From positions 22,193,928 through 22,257,927 of the forward strand of contig JASWHV010000001.1 of NCBI GenBank assembly GCA_030760725.1: a stretch of DNA of 64,000 bases, written 5' to 3'. The position numbers were made by a program, and so were the translations under genes. Origin of the DNA: Neostapfia colusana. Its lineage: Eukaryota > Streptophyta > Magnoliopsida > Poales > Poaceae. Positions 21,120 through 31,179 of this stretch are shown here, one piece after another; position 1 is the stretch's first letter, and each line of letters starts with the position of its first letter. The notes beneath the pieces are model-generated. The model searched no databases. It saw nothing but the letters and a program-made list of their open reading frames with translations, and was not told where the DNA came from.

Positions 21120-21766
21120 TCCCAAGGGTCTCTCGACACGACCAGGATCCAGAAGTTGCAAGAACGGCCGCATCACCAGGCTTCAGCCCTGGCGGAACTC
21201 TCTCGCTCTATGACCAGAGCGCAGGAATCGCCTCCCTCATCACTGGCTCAAAAACCGGTGACGCCACGGGAGCTCCTGAGGCCCCCTCCGCAATATTCAG
21301 CGGTCTTCCTAGAGACTCTGCCGTCTGGGTTCTTCCATGGTGCATCGGCGGTTTCCTTCTCCTAAAGTTCCCTCATCATCGGCGCAAAAGCCGGTGTCGT
21401 CAAGGGTGCCTCTGGAGCCCCCATCCCTCATCACCTGCACAAAAGCTGGAGTCATCAAGGGTGCTCCTGAGGCCCCCTCCGCAGTATTCAGCGGTCTTCT
21501 CGGAGACTCTACCGCCTGGGATTCTCCTCGGTGCTTCAGCGGTTCCTTTGAAGACTCCACCACCTGGGTAGGGACACAACGCCAAGGAGCTTTCTGCCTG
21601 CTGTCACCAAGGAAGGGCTCCGTCGAGAGGACAAACCAGAGACCCCTTGGTGGCGCCACCCTCAGAGGCAGGGCAGGCAGGCTCCCTGAGTCCCAGGCTT
21701 GGTGCAGACGCAACCGCTGAGGGAACCGAGAGCAGTCCTCCCCCCATAAGGCGGGTTAAGAGCCAT
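21120..21766 (-). pseudogene. Element T antisense ORF2 remnant
   Basis: An ATG at 21766 (start MALNPP, like MASN in Y and U) lies in the expected place relative to the 3' LTR. The body has no PF04195-like domain and no coiled coil; a Pro/Ser-rich degenerate stretch with tandem repeats occupies it and no long frame survives. Bases near 21130-21190 still match the C-terminal coding end of U's ORF2. Heavily deleted and non-functional. Confidence 0.65.
21238..21530. repeat. Imperfect tandem repeats inside element T ORF2 remnant
   Basis: The segment gctcctgaggccccctccgc occurs at 21272 and 21462 (period 190), each followed by cagcggtctt. Shorter units around aaaagctgg/aaaagccgg and tcatcaaggg recur about every 56 bp between them. 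They are not seen in Y or U. Confidence 0.7.
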
Positions 21767-22251
21767 GGAAGAAGACAAGACTGCAGAGACCCGAGGGAGG
21801 CGCAGGGGCTGGAAGCCTTATAAGGGGAACGTACCCACATGGCCACATGGGGGTTTCATTTCACACCTTCCCGGATGCAATCCCAAGCGATTCGGAACTC
21901 TTCGAATACCCCACGTCGGCGACCGCTTCGGTTCCTAGACCGAGTGCCGATGACGGATGGGCCCAAGCCGCCTAACTAAAGCGGTGTGGTCAAGGAGTCA
22001 GTCTCCTGAGAAGATGGGCCGGCAAGGCACTTCGGCGGTTCCCGAAGAAAGCGCTACAACGCGCAGAAGTGGCAGTCTTGGGAACCGCCGCAGTAAAAGC
22101 AACCATCAAGTGAGCGCACGCTCCCACGATCCCGCGGCCGTTCGTGCTCCGGCAGCGGTCAATTCGGGACTTAGAGAAAGTGCGCGGATCGGAAGAGACG
22201 GAGGTCCCACCTCAGGCTCGCTATCTCCCCCGAGATGGGCCCGGGAGCCAC
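21767..22251 (-). promoter_or_regulatory. Conserved region between ORF2 start and 3' LTR (element T)
   Basis: The stretch near 21870-22160 is closely matched in Y (26830-27130, opposite strand) and U (63700-64000), for example around gaacggccgcgggatcgtgg on the minus strand. It has no ORF. Its position upstream of ORF2 suggests an antisense promoter. The last bases, ending ccac at 22251, are the polypurine tract. Confidence 0.6.
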
Positions 22252-23339
22252 TATCGGTACCTGAGATATGGGGTACCCCTGCGCACAGGGTAAAATGCCT
22301 AAGGAACTCGCCCTTCTCCGCAGGGAGAGCTCCGAAGGCGCCACGCGTCCGGCGGGGCCGGACCTCCCTCTCCTCAGAGGAGAGCTCCGGGCCCACCACG
22401 TGGCATACAGAAGCCGGACCTCCCCCTCCGCGGGAGAGAGGTCTGAAGGCGCCACGCGTCCAGCGGGGCCGGACCTCCCTCTCCTCAGAGGAGAGCTCTG
22501 GGCCCGCCACGTGGCCAACAGAAGCCGAGCCTCCCCCTCCGCGGGGAGAGGTCCGGAGGCTCCACGTGCCCCCCCGGACCGGGCCCTCCCCTCCTCTGAG
22601 AAGGGCTCCGGGCCCGCCACGTGGCTGCAGAACGGCGCTGCCTGCCCCTGAGTGATAGGCAGCGGGCGTAAAGACGGCCCATACCTTGGCGTACAAGGTA
22701 TTCAAGGCCCGCGTCTTCCCAAGACGCGGAGCACGCCTCTGTCAGGTGCCGTTGCGCCCAGTCGCATCACAGACTGGCACGCGGTGTCAGAACCTGCCAG
22801 CTAATAAACACCACGACAAGACGTCCCGTGCCGCCTGCGCCGTCATCAACCACTACGACTAGCATGCGGCATGGGCCGGGCGGCAAGATGAAGACTCAGA
22901 AGCTTTTGACCAGAGCCAACTACCGGCATAACTGCAGATAAGGTAGATAATAGACAATCTTCCCGGGACCACCTGTCGGGTCCCGGCTCCCCTTGTAAGC
23001 CGCCCGAGTCTTGGACTATAAAAGGCTCGGGTAGGTGACGATAGCAAGGGTTCGCACTTTGCAACTCATACGCTAGCCATACACTCTCAAGCTGTAACTC
23101 ACCCCCAAGCTCAGGCCTCCTGCCCCGAGCAGCAAGCAATACAGCGAGCTCCATAGCTCGCCGTGGACGTAGGGTTTTACGCTCCGGCGGCCTGAACCAC
23201 GTAAAACTCGCCATGTCAAGCTCTTACTAACTTGTCCATCTGCGCAAGCTCTCCGCTAGAGACTAGCCCCACCGAAAAAAGAACCTCCGCGGGCTGCCCA
23301 GTGCAGGCCCGGGGGAAGTGTCGACTGAACACTTCGACA
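22252..23339 (+). repeat. Element T 3' LTR (1088 bp)
   Basis: It begins tatcggtacc (the usual TG start mutated to TA) after the polypurine tract and ends acttcgaca. TATA box at 23017-23023. U3 modules at about 22316-22640 have CACGTG at 22397, 22508, 22563 and 22618; the three in the GCCACGTGGC-like context are 110-111 bp apart. It is followed directly by Z sequence at 23340. Confidence 0.92.
23017..23023 (+). promoter_or_regulatory. TATA box of element T LTR
   Basis: TATAAAA inside gactataaaaggctcggg. The same motif and context occurs in the LTRs of U (43062-43068), W (16740-16746) and Y (25971-25977 and 35999-36005, minus strand), and is missing in Z. Confidence 0.8.
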
Positions 23340-23345
23340 GCTGGC

Positions 23346-23550
23346 ATCGGAGCTCGGCCCAGCTGCGGGGGCGGAGGTCCGGAAGTCATCGGAGCTCAGG
23401 CCAGCGAAGGGCGTGAGGTCCGGAGGTCATCGGAGCTCAGGACAGCAAAGGGCGTGAGGTCCGGAGGTCATCGGAGCTCAGGCCAGCGAAGGGCGTAAGG
23501 TCCGGAGGTCATCGGAGCTCAGGCCAGCGAAGGGCATGAGGTCCGGTATC
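23346..23550. repeat. 41-bp tandem array, five units
   Basis: Units start at 23346, 23388, 23429, 23470 and 23511, each beginning atcggagctc and ending gaggtccgga or similar. The first unit is more diverged (aggccagcga replaced by cggcccagct). The array lies in Z's downstream non-coding region, directly beside T's LTR. There are no unique spacers, so it is not a CRISPR. Confidence 0.9.
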
Positions 23551-24129
23551 AGCGCTCGCCTCTGAAAGGAGGGCGAGGGCTGGCCTCGGAGCTCGGCCCA
23601 TCTATGGGGGGCGCAGTCCGGCACTGCTCAGTGGTCCCCCCTTTCCTGTCCCTTAGTCTCACTTGGCTTACTGTCCCAGGCCGGAATACGGGGCTTGGGT
23701 AATCCAGTGCACTTGGTCCCGGAGGTCTGGCCCCAGCCCCAGTCAGGGTGTAACCGTCCGGCCCCATGGTACTCAGACCGTAGCGCCGGGGGGCAGAGTG
23801 CGCATGCTTTGGGTGCAAGACCGGGCAAAGCAAGGCTCCTGACCCCCCGGTCTAGCGTAGGTCTTTTCTCGGAGGAGACCAACTGGCGGTACAGTACCCT
23901 TACAGGGGGAAATCCAAAAGGCCACCGGGCCTCTGGCAGGTACCCCAAGCACTACCGCCTTCGGCAGGACGGCAAATATCGACTATGCATGAGAGCAGGA
24001 AAGAGGAACCGAGTGTACAATGGACGCACACTGTCTAGAGCGTGGGGAGGTGTTCATATAAATTAATGCGTAATTTAAATAAACACCTAAGTAAGCATGG
24101 TGAACTTACTGGGGTAGCGTCGGAGCGCC
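23551..24129 (-). other. Element Z non-coding region downstream of integrase
   Basis: On the minus strand it resembles U's intergenic region 46080-46620, including the context of ccaagccccgtat and catgcgcactctg-like motifs. I see no gene. No ORF2 is present before T's LTR interrupts. Confidence 0.6.
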
Positions 24130-25654
24130 TGTCTTCACGCAGAGCAGGTCATGCGTGGCTTCGTCGTACGCCGGACACGGGGGAACCCCATGGCGATCTC
24201 AGGAGGAAGCATGGCTTCGGCCCCGCATACCATGTGGGAGGGTAGTTCCCGTGACCCGGCCCTGGGAAGTCCGGCTGGCCCTCGACATGGAGGAGCCGGT
24301 ATCCCCCGATGGCTCTGGGTGCGTGTCTGCACCAGTTGTGTGGGTCTGCTTGGCGTGGACTTGGCACGCATTGCATCCCTAACCGGTTTGACGGTGTCCA
24401 GGTGGCTCTCGGTCAGTAGGAGCCATGCCGGGTGGCTTAACCGACCAGCGTGCGGGACGATGAGCGTTCCCAGCACTCGCCTCCGTGGACTACTGCGAGC
24501 TAGTCGCAGCCTTCCTCCTGGGTTATGCACCGCAATAGGATGTCGTGGCGCCACACCAGTAAAGATACCAGCGCGTAGCACTTAGCCATCCACACCACCC
24601 GTTCAGCGAATGCACGTTCATCAGGAAGGATGTCCTTCAAGGAGTCCTGGACCTCCGTGGTCCATGCATCGGGACTACTTGAGCTTCTGGATGTTGAGCG
24701 CTGGGTTGCACGGAGTCCCCAGTGACGCTTACGATCCTTTGGTGGCATCCATGGCTGCAGGGCCGCCGGGACTGCCTAGCTTCGAGGCACTGGTTCAGCC
24801 CCCTTCGCCCGGCTCGGCGGGCTGGGCTGTGGACCGCAGCAACGTCGTCTCGAAGACTCCTTCAGGCGCAGGGGCTCCGATGGAGGCCTTCGTTGAAAGG
24901 TCGTCAGCTGCGGCCTTGCCAGCGCGCGGTACATGGCGCAGGTCCAAGGCAAGGAAGTCTTTCTCCAACATCCGCACGTGGAGCAGATAAGCAGCTAGCT
25001 GTGGGTCGTTGTGGGGGCATTCATCCTTAACTTGCTTGATAACTAGCTGGGAGTCGCCCTGTGCCAACAACTGGCGAGCGCCCAGAGACAGGACTGTCTT
25101 TTAGGCCAAAGATGAGTGCTTCATACTCTGCCAAGTTGTTGGTTGCCTTGGAATTGAGACGCACCATGTACCCAGACTGCTCCCCCGATGGCATGAGAAG
25201 CAGCACGCCGGCACCGGCCCCCTGCTTTCGCGAGGAGCTGTCGAAGAAGAGCGTCCAGTGAGGCCCGGTGAAGACTGGAGCTCGGTACTTTGGTTCACCG
25301 TCTTCGCGGCCCCTGGGTCAGCCTTCGTTGGCGTCCACTCAGCCACGAAGTCAGCCAGTGCTTGGCTCTTGGCTGTCTGACGTGGTCGGGAGCTCAGCTT
25401 GAACTCCATCGTCTTCGGGCTGTCTTCCGGCTTTGGAAGCTGGCAGTGAGTGCCAATTCTGCCCTTCGGCTGCTCTGGCGCACTTGTCCGCAAGGCTGAA
25501 GAGCTCAGAGGCATCGCAGACCTCTCTGGTCGCAAGCTTCTCAAGCATCTTCTCGTCCCGGACACCCTGCCGGAACGCCACCACCACAGAAGAACTTTGA
25601 ATGTGCGGGATGGTGTTGTGTACATGGGAGAACCGCTGGATGAAGTAGCGCAGT
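24130..25654 (-). pseudogene. Element Z gag C-terminus - RNase H - deleted integrase
   Basis: It starts inside gag (the RSFIQRFSQV region), passes WHSLPASKAGRQPED, and joins the archaeal-type RNase H near 25375 at the same point as W. RNase H runs about 25340-24800. The integrase has the same two deletions as W and no catalytic acidic residues, then runs out near YDEATHD at about 24150. The shared breakpoints with W show descent from one deleted source. Confidence 0.85.
25650..25654. repeat. Target site duplication of element Y, left copy
   Basis: gcagt here and gtagt at 36773-36777 flank Y (one C-T difference). The sequence on both sides belongs to one gag gene (Z), which supports the insertion boundary. 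Confidence 0.8.
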
Positions 25655-26741
25655 TGTCGAAGTGTTCAGTCGACACTTCCCCCGGGCCTGCACTGGGCAG
25701 CCCGCGGAGGTTCTTTTTTCGGTGGGGCTAGTCTCTAGCGGAGAGCTTGCGCAGATGGACGAGTTAGTAAGAGCTTGACACGGCGAGTTTTACGTGGTTC
25801 AGGCCGCCGGAGCGTAAAACCCTACGTCCACGGCGAGCTATGGGGCTCGCTGTATTGCTTGCTGCTCAAGACCGGAGGCCTAAGCTCGGGGGTGAGTTAC
25901 AGCTTGAGAGTGTATGGCTAGCATATGAGTTGCAAAGTGCAAACCCCTGCTATCGACGCCTACCCGAGCCTTTTATAGTCCAAGGCTCGGGCAGCTTACA
26001 AGGGGGGCCGGGACCCGACAGGTGGTCCCGGGAAGATTGTCTAACATCTACCGTATCTGCAGTTATGCCGGTAGTTGCTTCTGGTCGAAGGCTTCTGAGT
26101 CTTCATCTTGCCGCCCTGCTCATGCCGCATGCTACTCGTAGTGGTTGATGGCGGCGTTGGCGGCATGGGATGTCTTGTCGCGGTGTTTATTGGCTGGCAG
26201 GTTCTGACACCGCGCGCCAGTCTGTGATGCGACTGGACGCAACGGCACCTGACAGAAGCGTGCACCGCGTCTCGGGAAGACGCGGGCCTTGAATACCTTG
26301 TACGGGCAAGGTATGGGGCGTCTTTACACCCGCTGCCTATCGCTCGGGGCAGGCAGCGCCGTTCTGCTGCCACGTGGTGGGCCCGGAGCCCTTCTCAGAG
26401 GAGAGGAGGGTCCGTTCCGCGGGGCACGTGGAGCCTCCGGACCTCTCCCCGCGGAGGGAGAGGCTCGGCCTCTATTGGCCACGTGGCGGGCCCGGAGCTC
26501 TCCTCTGAGGAGAGGGAGGTCCGGCCCCGCTGGACGCGTGGCGCCTTCGGACCTCTCTCCCGCGGAGGGGGAGGTCTGGCTTCTGTATGCCACATGGCGG
26601 GCCCGGAGCTCTCCTCTGAGGAGAGGGAGGTCCGGCCCCGCCGGACGCGTGGCGCCTTCGGAGCTCTCCCTGCGGAGAAGGGCGAGTTCCTTAGGCATTT
26701 TACCCTGTGCGCGGGGGTACCCCATATCTCAGGTAGCGACA
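25655..26741 (-). repeat. Element Y 3' LTR (1087 bp)
   Basis: It starts TGTCGAAG and ends gcgaca; partner of 35683-36772. TATA at 25971-25977 (minus strand). G-box modules at about 26370-26690. Confidence 0.92.
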
Positions 26742-26757
26742 GTGGCCCCCGGGCCCA
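26742..26757 (-). promoter_or_regulatory. Element Y polypurine tract
   Basis: The minus strand reads TGGGCCCGGGGGCCAC, directly before the 3' LTR start. The same motif precedes T's LTR (22236-22251). It is G-rich rather than pure purine. Confidence 0.65.
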
Positions 26758-26829
26758 TCTCGGGGGAGGTAGCGAGCCCGAGGTGGGACCACCGTCTCTT
26801 TCGATCCGCGCACTTTCTCTAAGTCCCAA

Positions 26830-27231
26830 ATTGACCGCTGCCGGAGCACGAACGGCCGCGGGATCGTGGGAGCGTGCGCTCAATTGATGGTTGCTTTTAC
26901 TGCGGCGGTTCCCAAGACCACCACTTCTGCACGTTGCGGCTCTTTCTTCGGGAACTGCTGAAGTGCCTTGCCGGCTTGTCTTCTGGGGCGTCTGACTCCT
27001 TGACCCACCGCTTCAGTTGGGCGGCTTGGGTCCACCTTTCATCGGCGCCCGGTCTCGGAGCCAACGAGGTCGCAGATGCGATGTTTCCGGAGGTTTTCGA
27101 ATTACCTCGAACCATCCCTGGAAAGTTTTAAAAGGGGATCTCACCCGCATCGCGGCTTCCCTTCGCATTGCGCTCGTACTTCCCTTGAACTCTTGCGCCC
27201 CGGCTCTCCTGCCCTTGCGCCCTCTTTCGCC
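26830..27231 (+). promoter_or_regulatory. Candidate promoter region of antisense ORF2 (element Y)
   Basis: Non-coding stretch between the 3' LTR and the ORF2 ATG, strongly conserved in T and U: about 80 bases near 26828-26910 differ from U at only about five positions. A TATA-like TTTTAAAA lies at 27126-27133, about 100 bp before the ATG at 27232, and U keeps a related TTTTAAGA. Promoter function is inferred from position and conservation. Confidence 0.5.
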
Positions 27232-30033
27232 ATGGCTTCCAACTTGCTCCCGACGCGCCTCGTTCGTTCTTCCGAGCTCGGGCCAGTGCGCAGGCTGCTG
27301 GGCTGGCGCTCAGAAGAGCAGAAACATCGGCTTCGCCGGGGATCTCTCCCCCTGGTCCTGGAAAAGGGGGAGATAGTCTTCTTCACCGCTTATGCTCTGG
27401 CGGGGTTCGTTCCGCCGATTTCTTCCTTCTTTGTCACCCTGCTGGAGACATATGGTCTCCAGCTCCACCATCTTTCCCCCAACTCCTTCGCAATGGCTGC
27501 TGTTTTTGTCCACTTCTGCAAGATGTTGGTGGGGGTGCACGCCTCCATGATGCTCTTCCGCCACTTCTTTGTGCTGCGGACGACTGGGCGCGGCTCAAAG
27601 ACTCAGATGGGGGCATACTACTTCCAGCATCGCTGCAAAGACCCCAAGGTCTCCGGATACCTTCTGCCCTTCAGCGCATCAAGGTGGGAAAACTGGAGGG
27701 AGAGCTGGGTGGTAGTGCATACCGACGAGCACGATCGCCTACAACTCCCAACCGCCAGCCCAACCACCGATCGCCGCTTCTGGGAGGAGATCCCTGAGCT
27801 GGAGCAGGAGTACTCCCCGGTCTTGGAGCGGATCCGGTTCTTGGCCAACGAGGGGCTGACGTATCTAATGGTGCTGATGAACTTTATGTCGCGTCGTATT
27901 GCTCCCTTGCAGCAGCGTAGCCGCCCAGCGTGGTACTACACCGGCGAGCAGGACTGTACCAGGCTGGAGAGGGGCCCCGGCTCTGACCCTTCCGACGAGG
28001 AGCTGAACGAGATGGTGAGCAAGGTGAGCGGTGACTACATTCCCAGCGGCGACCCCGCCCTTCCATTCTCTGCCACCCCCCTCTTCTTGGAGCCTCAGAG
28101 GAGGTCAGAGCTCCTGCGGAAGATGCCGAACCTTGATGATATCGGGATCGCCGTCCGGCAGGTCGGGGATGCCTTCCGGGGTATCACCATTCCAGGAACC
28201 GAGCACCCCGGGTCAGGGCATGAGGCATCCGCTGCTGTCAAACCCTCCCCCAGAGCCAACGGAACCCAAGCCGCCGACAAAGGGAAAGGAAAAGAGCCGG
28301 CCCCCGGGCATCTAGAGAAGAAACGCGCCAGGTCTCCTCCGAGGGTGCCGCCTGTGCCGAGTCAGGGTGCCGGAGCTACTTTGCTCCCATTTCCCGGAGG
28401 TGCTGGTCCATCGGGTGGCGACCCGAAGAGGTCCTGAGTGTCCCTCCCCGGCGGGACTCTCCCCAGACAGCAGCCGTCCGAATCAGCCCAAGTACCTCGC
28501 CATCCTTCCTCAAGCGGAGGGGCTCCCAGGACGTATGTTGGTGGGGCGACGCCGGCGAGTGCGCCGGGGATCCAGGCGTCCCATTCCGCGACCGTTCCAG
28601 CCGCTGGTCCCGGCGGTTCAGCTATAGCCCAGAGGCCAGTGCTGCAAGCTCACTGGAGCGCTCATGCCGCCCAGTAAGTGTTGCTCTTTCTGGCTTGTAG
28701 GAGCAGAGCTCTTGTCTCTTCTCTTATTCTGAGGGCTTCTTCTTCTTGCAGGGACCGACCAGCTGCCGGGGGCGGGCCTCTTATCCGGCCGCCTTCAACC
28801 GACGGAAGCTCCGCGCCTCAGCACCTGGGGACCGTGGCGGCTCCCATGGCTCCCAAATCGACGGGGGCACCCTCTGCACCAGCGGGTTCATTTTCCGCGG
28901 TGGCCGCATCTGCTCCTACCCGCCCTCCTTCACCAGTCCAGGAGCCAGGTCTTGAGACCGGGAGGGCTGCTGTAGGAGCACCTGCTGGCCCCCTGGCCTC
29001 CTTAGGACAGCGCCCCACCGTGGTTGTTGAGGCGCCGGCGCCCCCGCCGGTCTTAGACTCGTCGGGATGGTCCAGCGGCGCAACTCCTATCCCCCCTGCT
29101 CCGGCGCCCGTGTGGGACGCCCTGGGGCGTGTCCAGACCAGCGCCCGGCAGCTCCAATCTGCCTTTGAGCAGGAGCGGAAGGCATTGGCCGGCGAGAGGG
29201 AACGCCTTCTCAGCTGGCAGCAGCGGGCCCGGGCGGACCTTTACTCAAGGCAGTGAAGGCTTGAGGCCATGAGTGCTCTGCTTGGCACTCAGAAGAAGGC
29301 CATTAGCCGCTTGGAGTCAGAGGCCCAGCGGGTTCGTGCCACCTACCGCGAGGCTCTGGCCCAAGCTGAAGCCAAAGCCAAGGAGCGTTCCGCCGCCGCG
29401 GAGGAGTTGCAGCTGCAGGTAGCCCGTCGGGAGCACGCCGTCGCTGATCGGGAACGCGCCGCTGCGGCCGAGGAGGAGAAGACCACCGCCCGGCTGAGGG
29501 CCAATGTGGAGGAGCTAAGGGCTCGGTCCGAGGAGGTGGAGCTCTGTGAGTCGGCTGTCGCCGCGAGGAAGGAGCAGTTCTCCAAGGAGCGCCAGGAGGC
29601 GATGGATCGCGAGCTGGCGGCTCGCCAAGAGGTAGAGAGGCTCCAGTCCTTGCGGACTGCCGAGGCCCAGGCAGTCTGGTGCTTCATTTCCAAGGCGGGG
29701 TCCGCCTTGGCTCCTCTTTGTTTCAGCCCTGTGCAGGTGGAGACTCCAGCGCGGCCAATGTCCGAAGCGACCCCGGCCCTTGAGTCTCTCGGCGACGAGC
29801 TAGGTCGGCTCGAATCAGTGATCACCGACGAGCTGGAAGCGGAAGGTCGGGGCCTTGCGAAGGAGGTTGCTATGCACGTTTTGTCGTGCTTCGTTAGCCG
29901 AGACCCTTCCTTTTCTCTGGGGCCGGTTCGTCTAGGACCCATCGCCGATCGGGAGGAAGCTTCCAGGGCCGAAGTCGAGGACTTAGCTGCCCTCGTGGCC
30001 TGTAGGTTTCATCGGGAGTCCAGGGACACTTAG
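27232..30033 (+). pseudogene. Element Y antisense ORF2: PF04195-like domain, Pro-rich hinge, coiled coil
   Basis: It runs opposite to gag-pol and converges on integrase. The start ATG at 27232 (MASNLLP) matches U's MASN. Residues about 40-250 resemble the 'putative gypsy type transposon' family PF04195 (LPLVLEKGEIVFFTAYALAG; FVHFCKMLVGVHASM; later WVVVHTDEHD). Next comes a Pro/Ser/Gly-rich hinge with a basic cluster (EKKRARSPP), then a coiled coil from about 29130 (LQSAFEQERKALAGERERL) to about 29660 and a C-terminal end similar to U. The frame is constant throughout, but TGA codons at 28435 and 29254 interrupt it; a third stop (TAA 28675) lies inside a candidate intron. No function is known. 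Two nonsense changes make it a probable pseudogene that was intact until recently. Confidence 0.8.
28674..28751 (+). other. Candidate 78-bp intron in element Y ORF2
   Basis: The donor context is ccca/GTAAGTG and the acceptor follows a pyrimidine-rich stretch, ttcttcttgcAG/ggacc. The length is divisible by three, so removal keeps the frame and eliminates the TAA at 28675. At the matching place U's ORF2 runs straight from its WSVRA to its RPSPTGG segment without this insert. Confidence 0.6.
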
Positions 30034-30319
30034 GCATCTGCCCTCGTGGCCACAAGGCCCTGTACTTCCTTTTTTATTTTTGTAGAGTCTGTAGCCCAGC
30101 TCGTGGAGCCTTCGTATGGACAGACTCCTGTTTCTTTCTGTGTCTGCATGTCCTAGTCTTCTTCTTGGCTTTTCCTGACCGAGTCCTTAGCTCCGCAAGG
30201 ACTCGGAGGCCTTGACCAATCTCGAAGCTCTGCATAGACACCTTCTCCGGGTCCTCACTGTATACTAAGGGTTCCGGAGGTCTCCAGGACCCGCCTCACG
30301 AGATCGGAAGGGGGTCCGG

Positions 30320-30505
30320 GCCTGTTGGTCACGTGGCGGGCCCGGAGCTCCCGCCTGAGGGGAGGTCCGGGCTTGCGGGGCACGTGGAGTCCTCGGGCCT
30401 CTCCCCGCAGAGGGGGGAGGTCCGACTTCTGTAGACCACGCGGCGGTCCCGGAGCTCCCCTCAAGGAGGTGGAAGGTCTGGCCCTGCTGGACACGTGGGG
30501 CCTTC
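30320..30505. repeat. Internal G-box modules of element Y
   Basis: CACGTGGCGGGC, CACGTGGAGTCC and CACGTGGGGCC occur between the 3' ends of ORF2 and integrase, the same module type as in the LTR U3. The counterparts are in T (20690-20890) and U (46670-46860). Confidence 0.7.
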
Positions 30506-31179
30506 GGGCCTCGCCCCTGTGAGGTCTAGTTCTTTGATCTTACCTTGGGGTTTTGGCCTTGCGCGATCCCGTAGCAGCCTCCTGGTAGGTGCGTTCTATT
30601 GGATGGATGCGCCTACCATACTCCTGCGGGGAGCTGAGGCTAAGAGGTCCTGCACACAAGTAAGGAAAAAGTAATTTTCCTTGGGGGCTCCCCCCCTCTA
30701 TCTCTTAGTCTTATCTGGCTTACGGTCCCCGTCCACTTATATGGTGCTTGGGAACTACCGTGCATGAAGTGCCGCGGGCTTGGGGCCCCCCTGGCTTTCG
30801 GCCGGTACCTCCCACGCAACCGCCTTTGGCAGGGCAGCAAATGCCGACTAAAGATGAGAATGAGAAGAGGGAGTTGAACGCATAGTGAGCACGCGCTAGT
30901 AGGGTAATCATAAAAATTTAATAAGTAAATTAAATGAGTACCAAAGAAGAGAAACGTAGGGCAGGTTTCTTTTCATATAAATTTCCATATGGGGAAGGCG
31001 GGCCGAATATGTAGGCCACGACCCGCCTCAAGGGAAGCAAGACTCTACGCGCTTGGGGTCGGAACCAGGCAAAGCTGAACGTAGTCCTGGACCGTCCCCT
31101 GAGGCTTAGCTGCTCCAAGCACTGTTCCTGGACTTTTATGGAATTTATTATAAAAAGAAGGGTCTGTCCAATTGTTGCT
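30506..31179. other. Element Y convergent intergenic region
   Basis: Non-coding, between the integrase stop (31180) and the G-box modules. It has clear similarity to T 20144-20560 in reverse. I see no gene. Confidence 0.6.

Larger units (their letters stand above)
17520..23339 (+). mobile_element. Element T: Tat-clade gypsy element, 3' part
   Basis: In order: end of the RT-linked RNase H, archaeal-type RNase H, a near-complete integrase, a convergent intergenic region, an antisense ORF2 remnant, and the 3' LTR (22252-23339). The 5' part lies left of the window because W and A are inserted at 17519/17520. On the right T abuts Z's downstream region at 23340. The PF04195-like domain of ORF2 is lost. 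Confidence 0.88.
23340..25654 (-). mobile_element. Element Z, downstream segment
   Basis: Minus strand: continuation of gag from the break at 25654, junction to RNase H, deleted integrase, then a non-coding region with a 41-bp array up to T's LTR. Gag continuity with 36773 across element Y shows that both segments are one element. Its 3' LTR is not in the window. Confidence 0.87.

Noticed and set aside
21068..21571. Plus-strand Pro/Ser-rich ORF of 167 codons
   Set aside because: Open because of the tandem repeats in T's ORF2 remnant; the minus strand is open as well.
23346..23550. Direct repeats resembling a CRISPR array
   Set aside because: Units are contiguous with no unique spacers, in a plant retrotransposon.
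25655..26741. Two solo LTRs at 25655-26741 and 35683-36772
   Set aside because: They are the two LTRs of one element: primer site beside one, polypurine tract beside the other, and Z's gag continues across with gcagt/gtagt flanks.
27232..30033. ORF2 as a captured or neighbouring host gene
   Set aside because: Homologous sequence in the same relative place in T and U shows it belongs to the element family.
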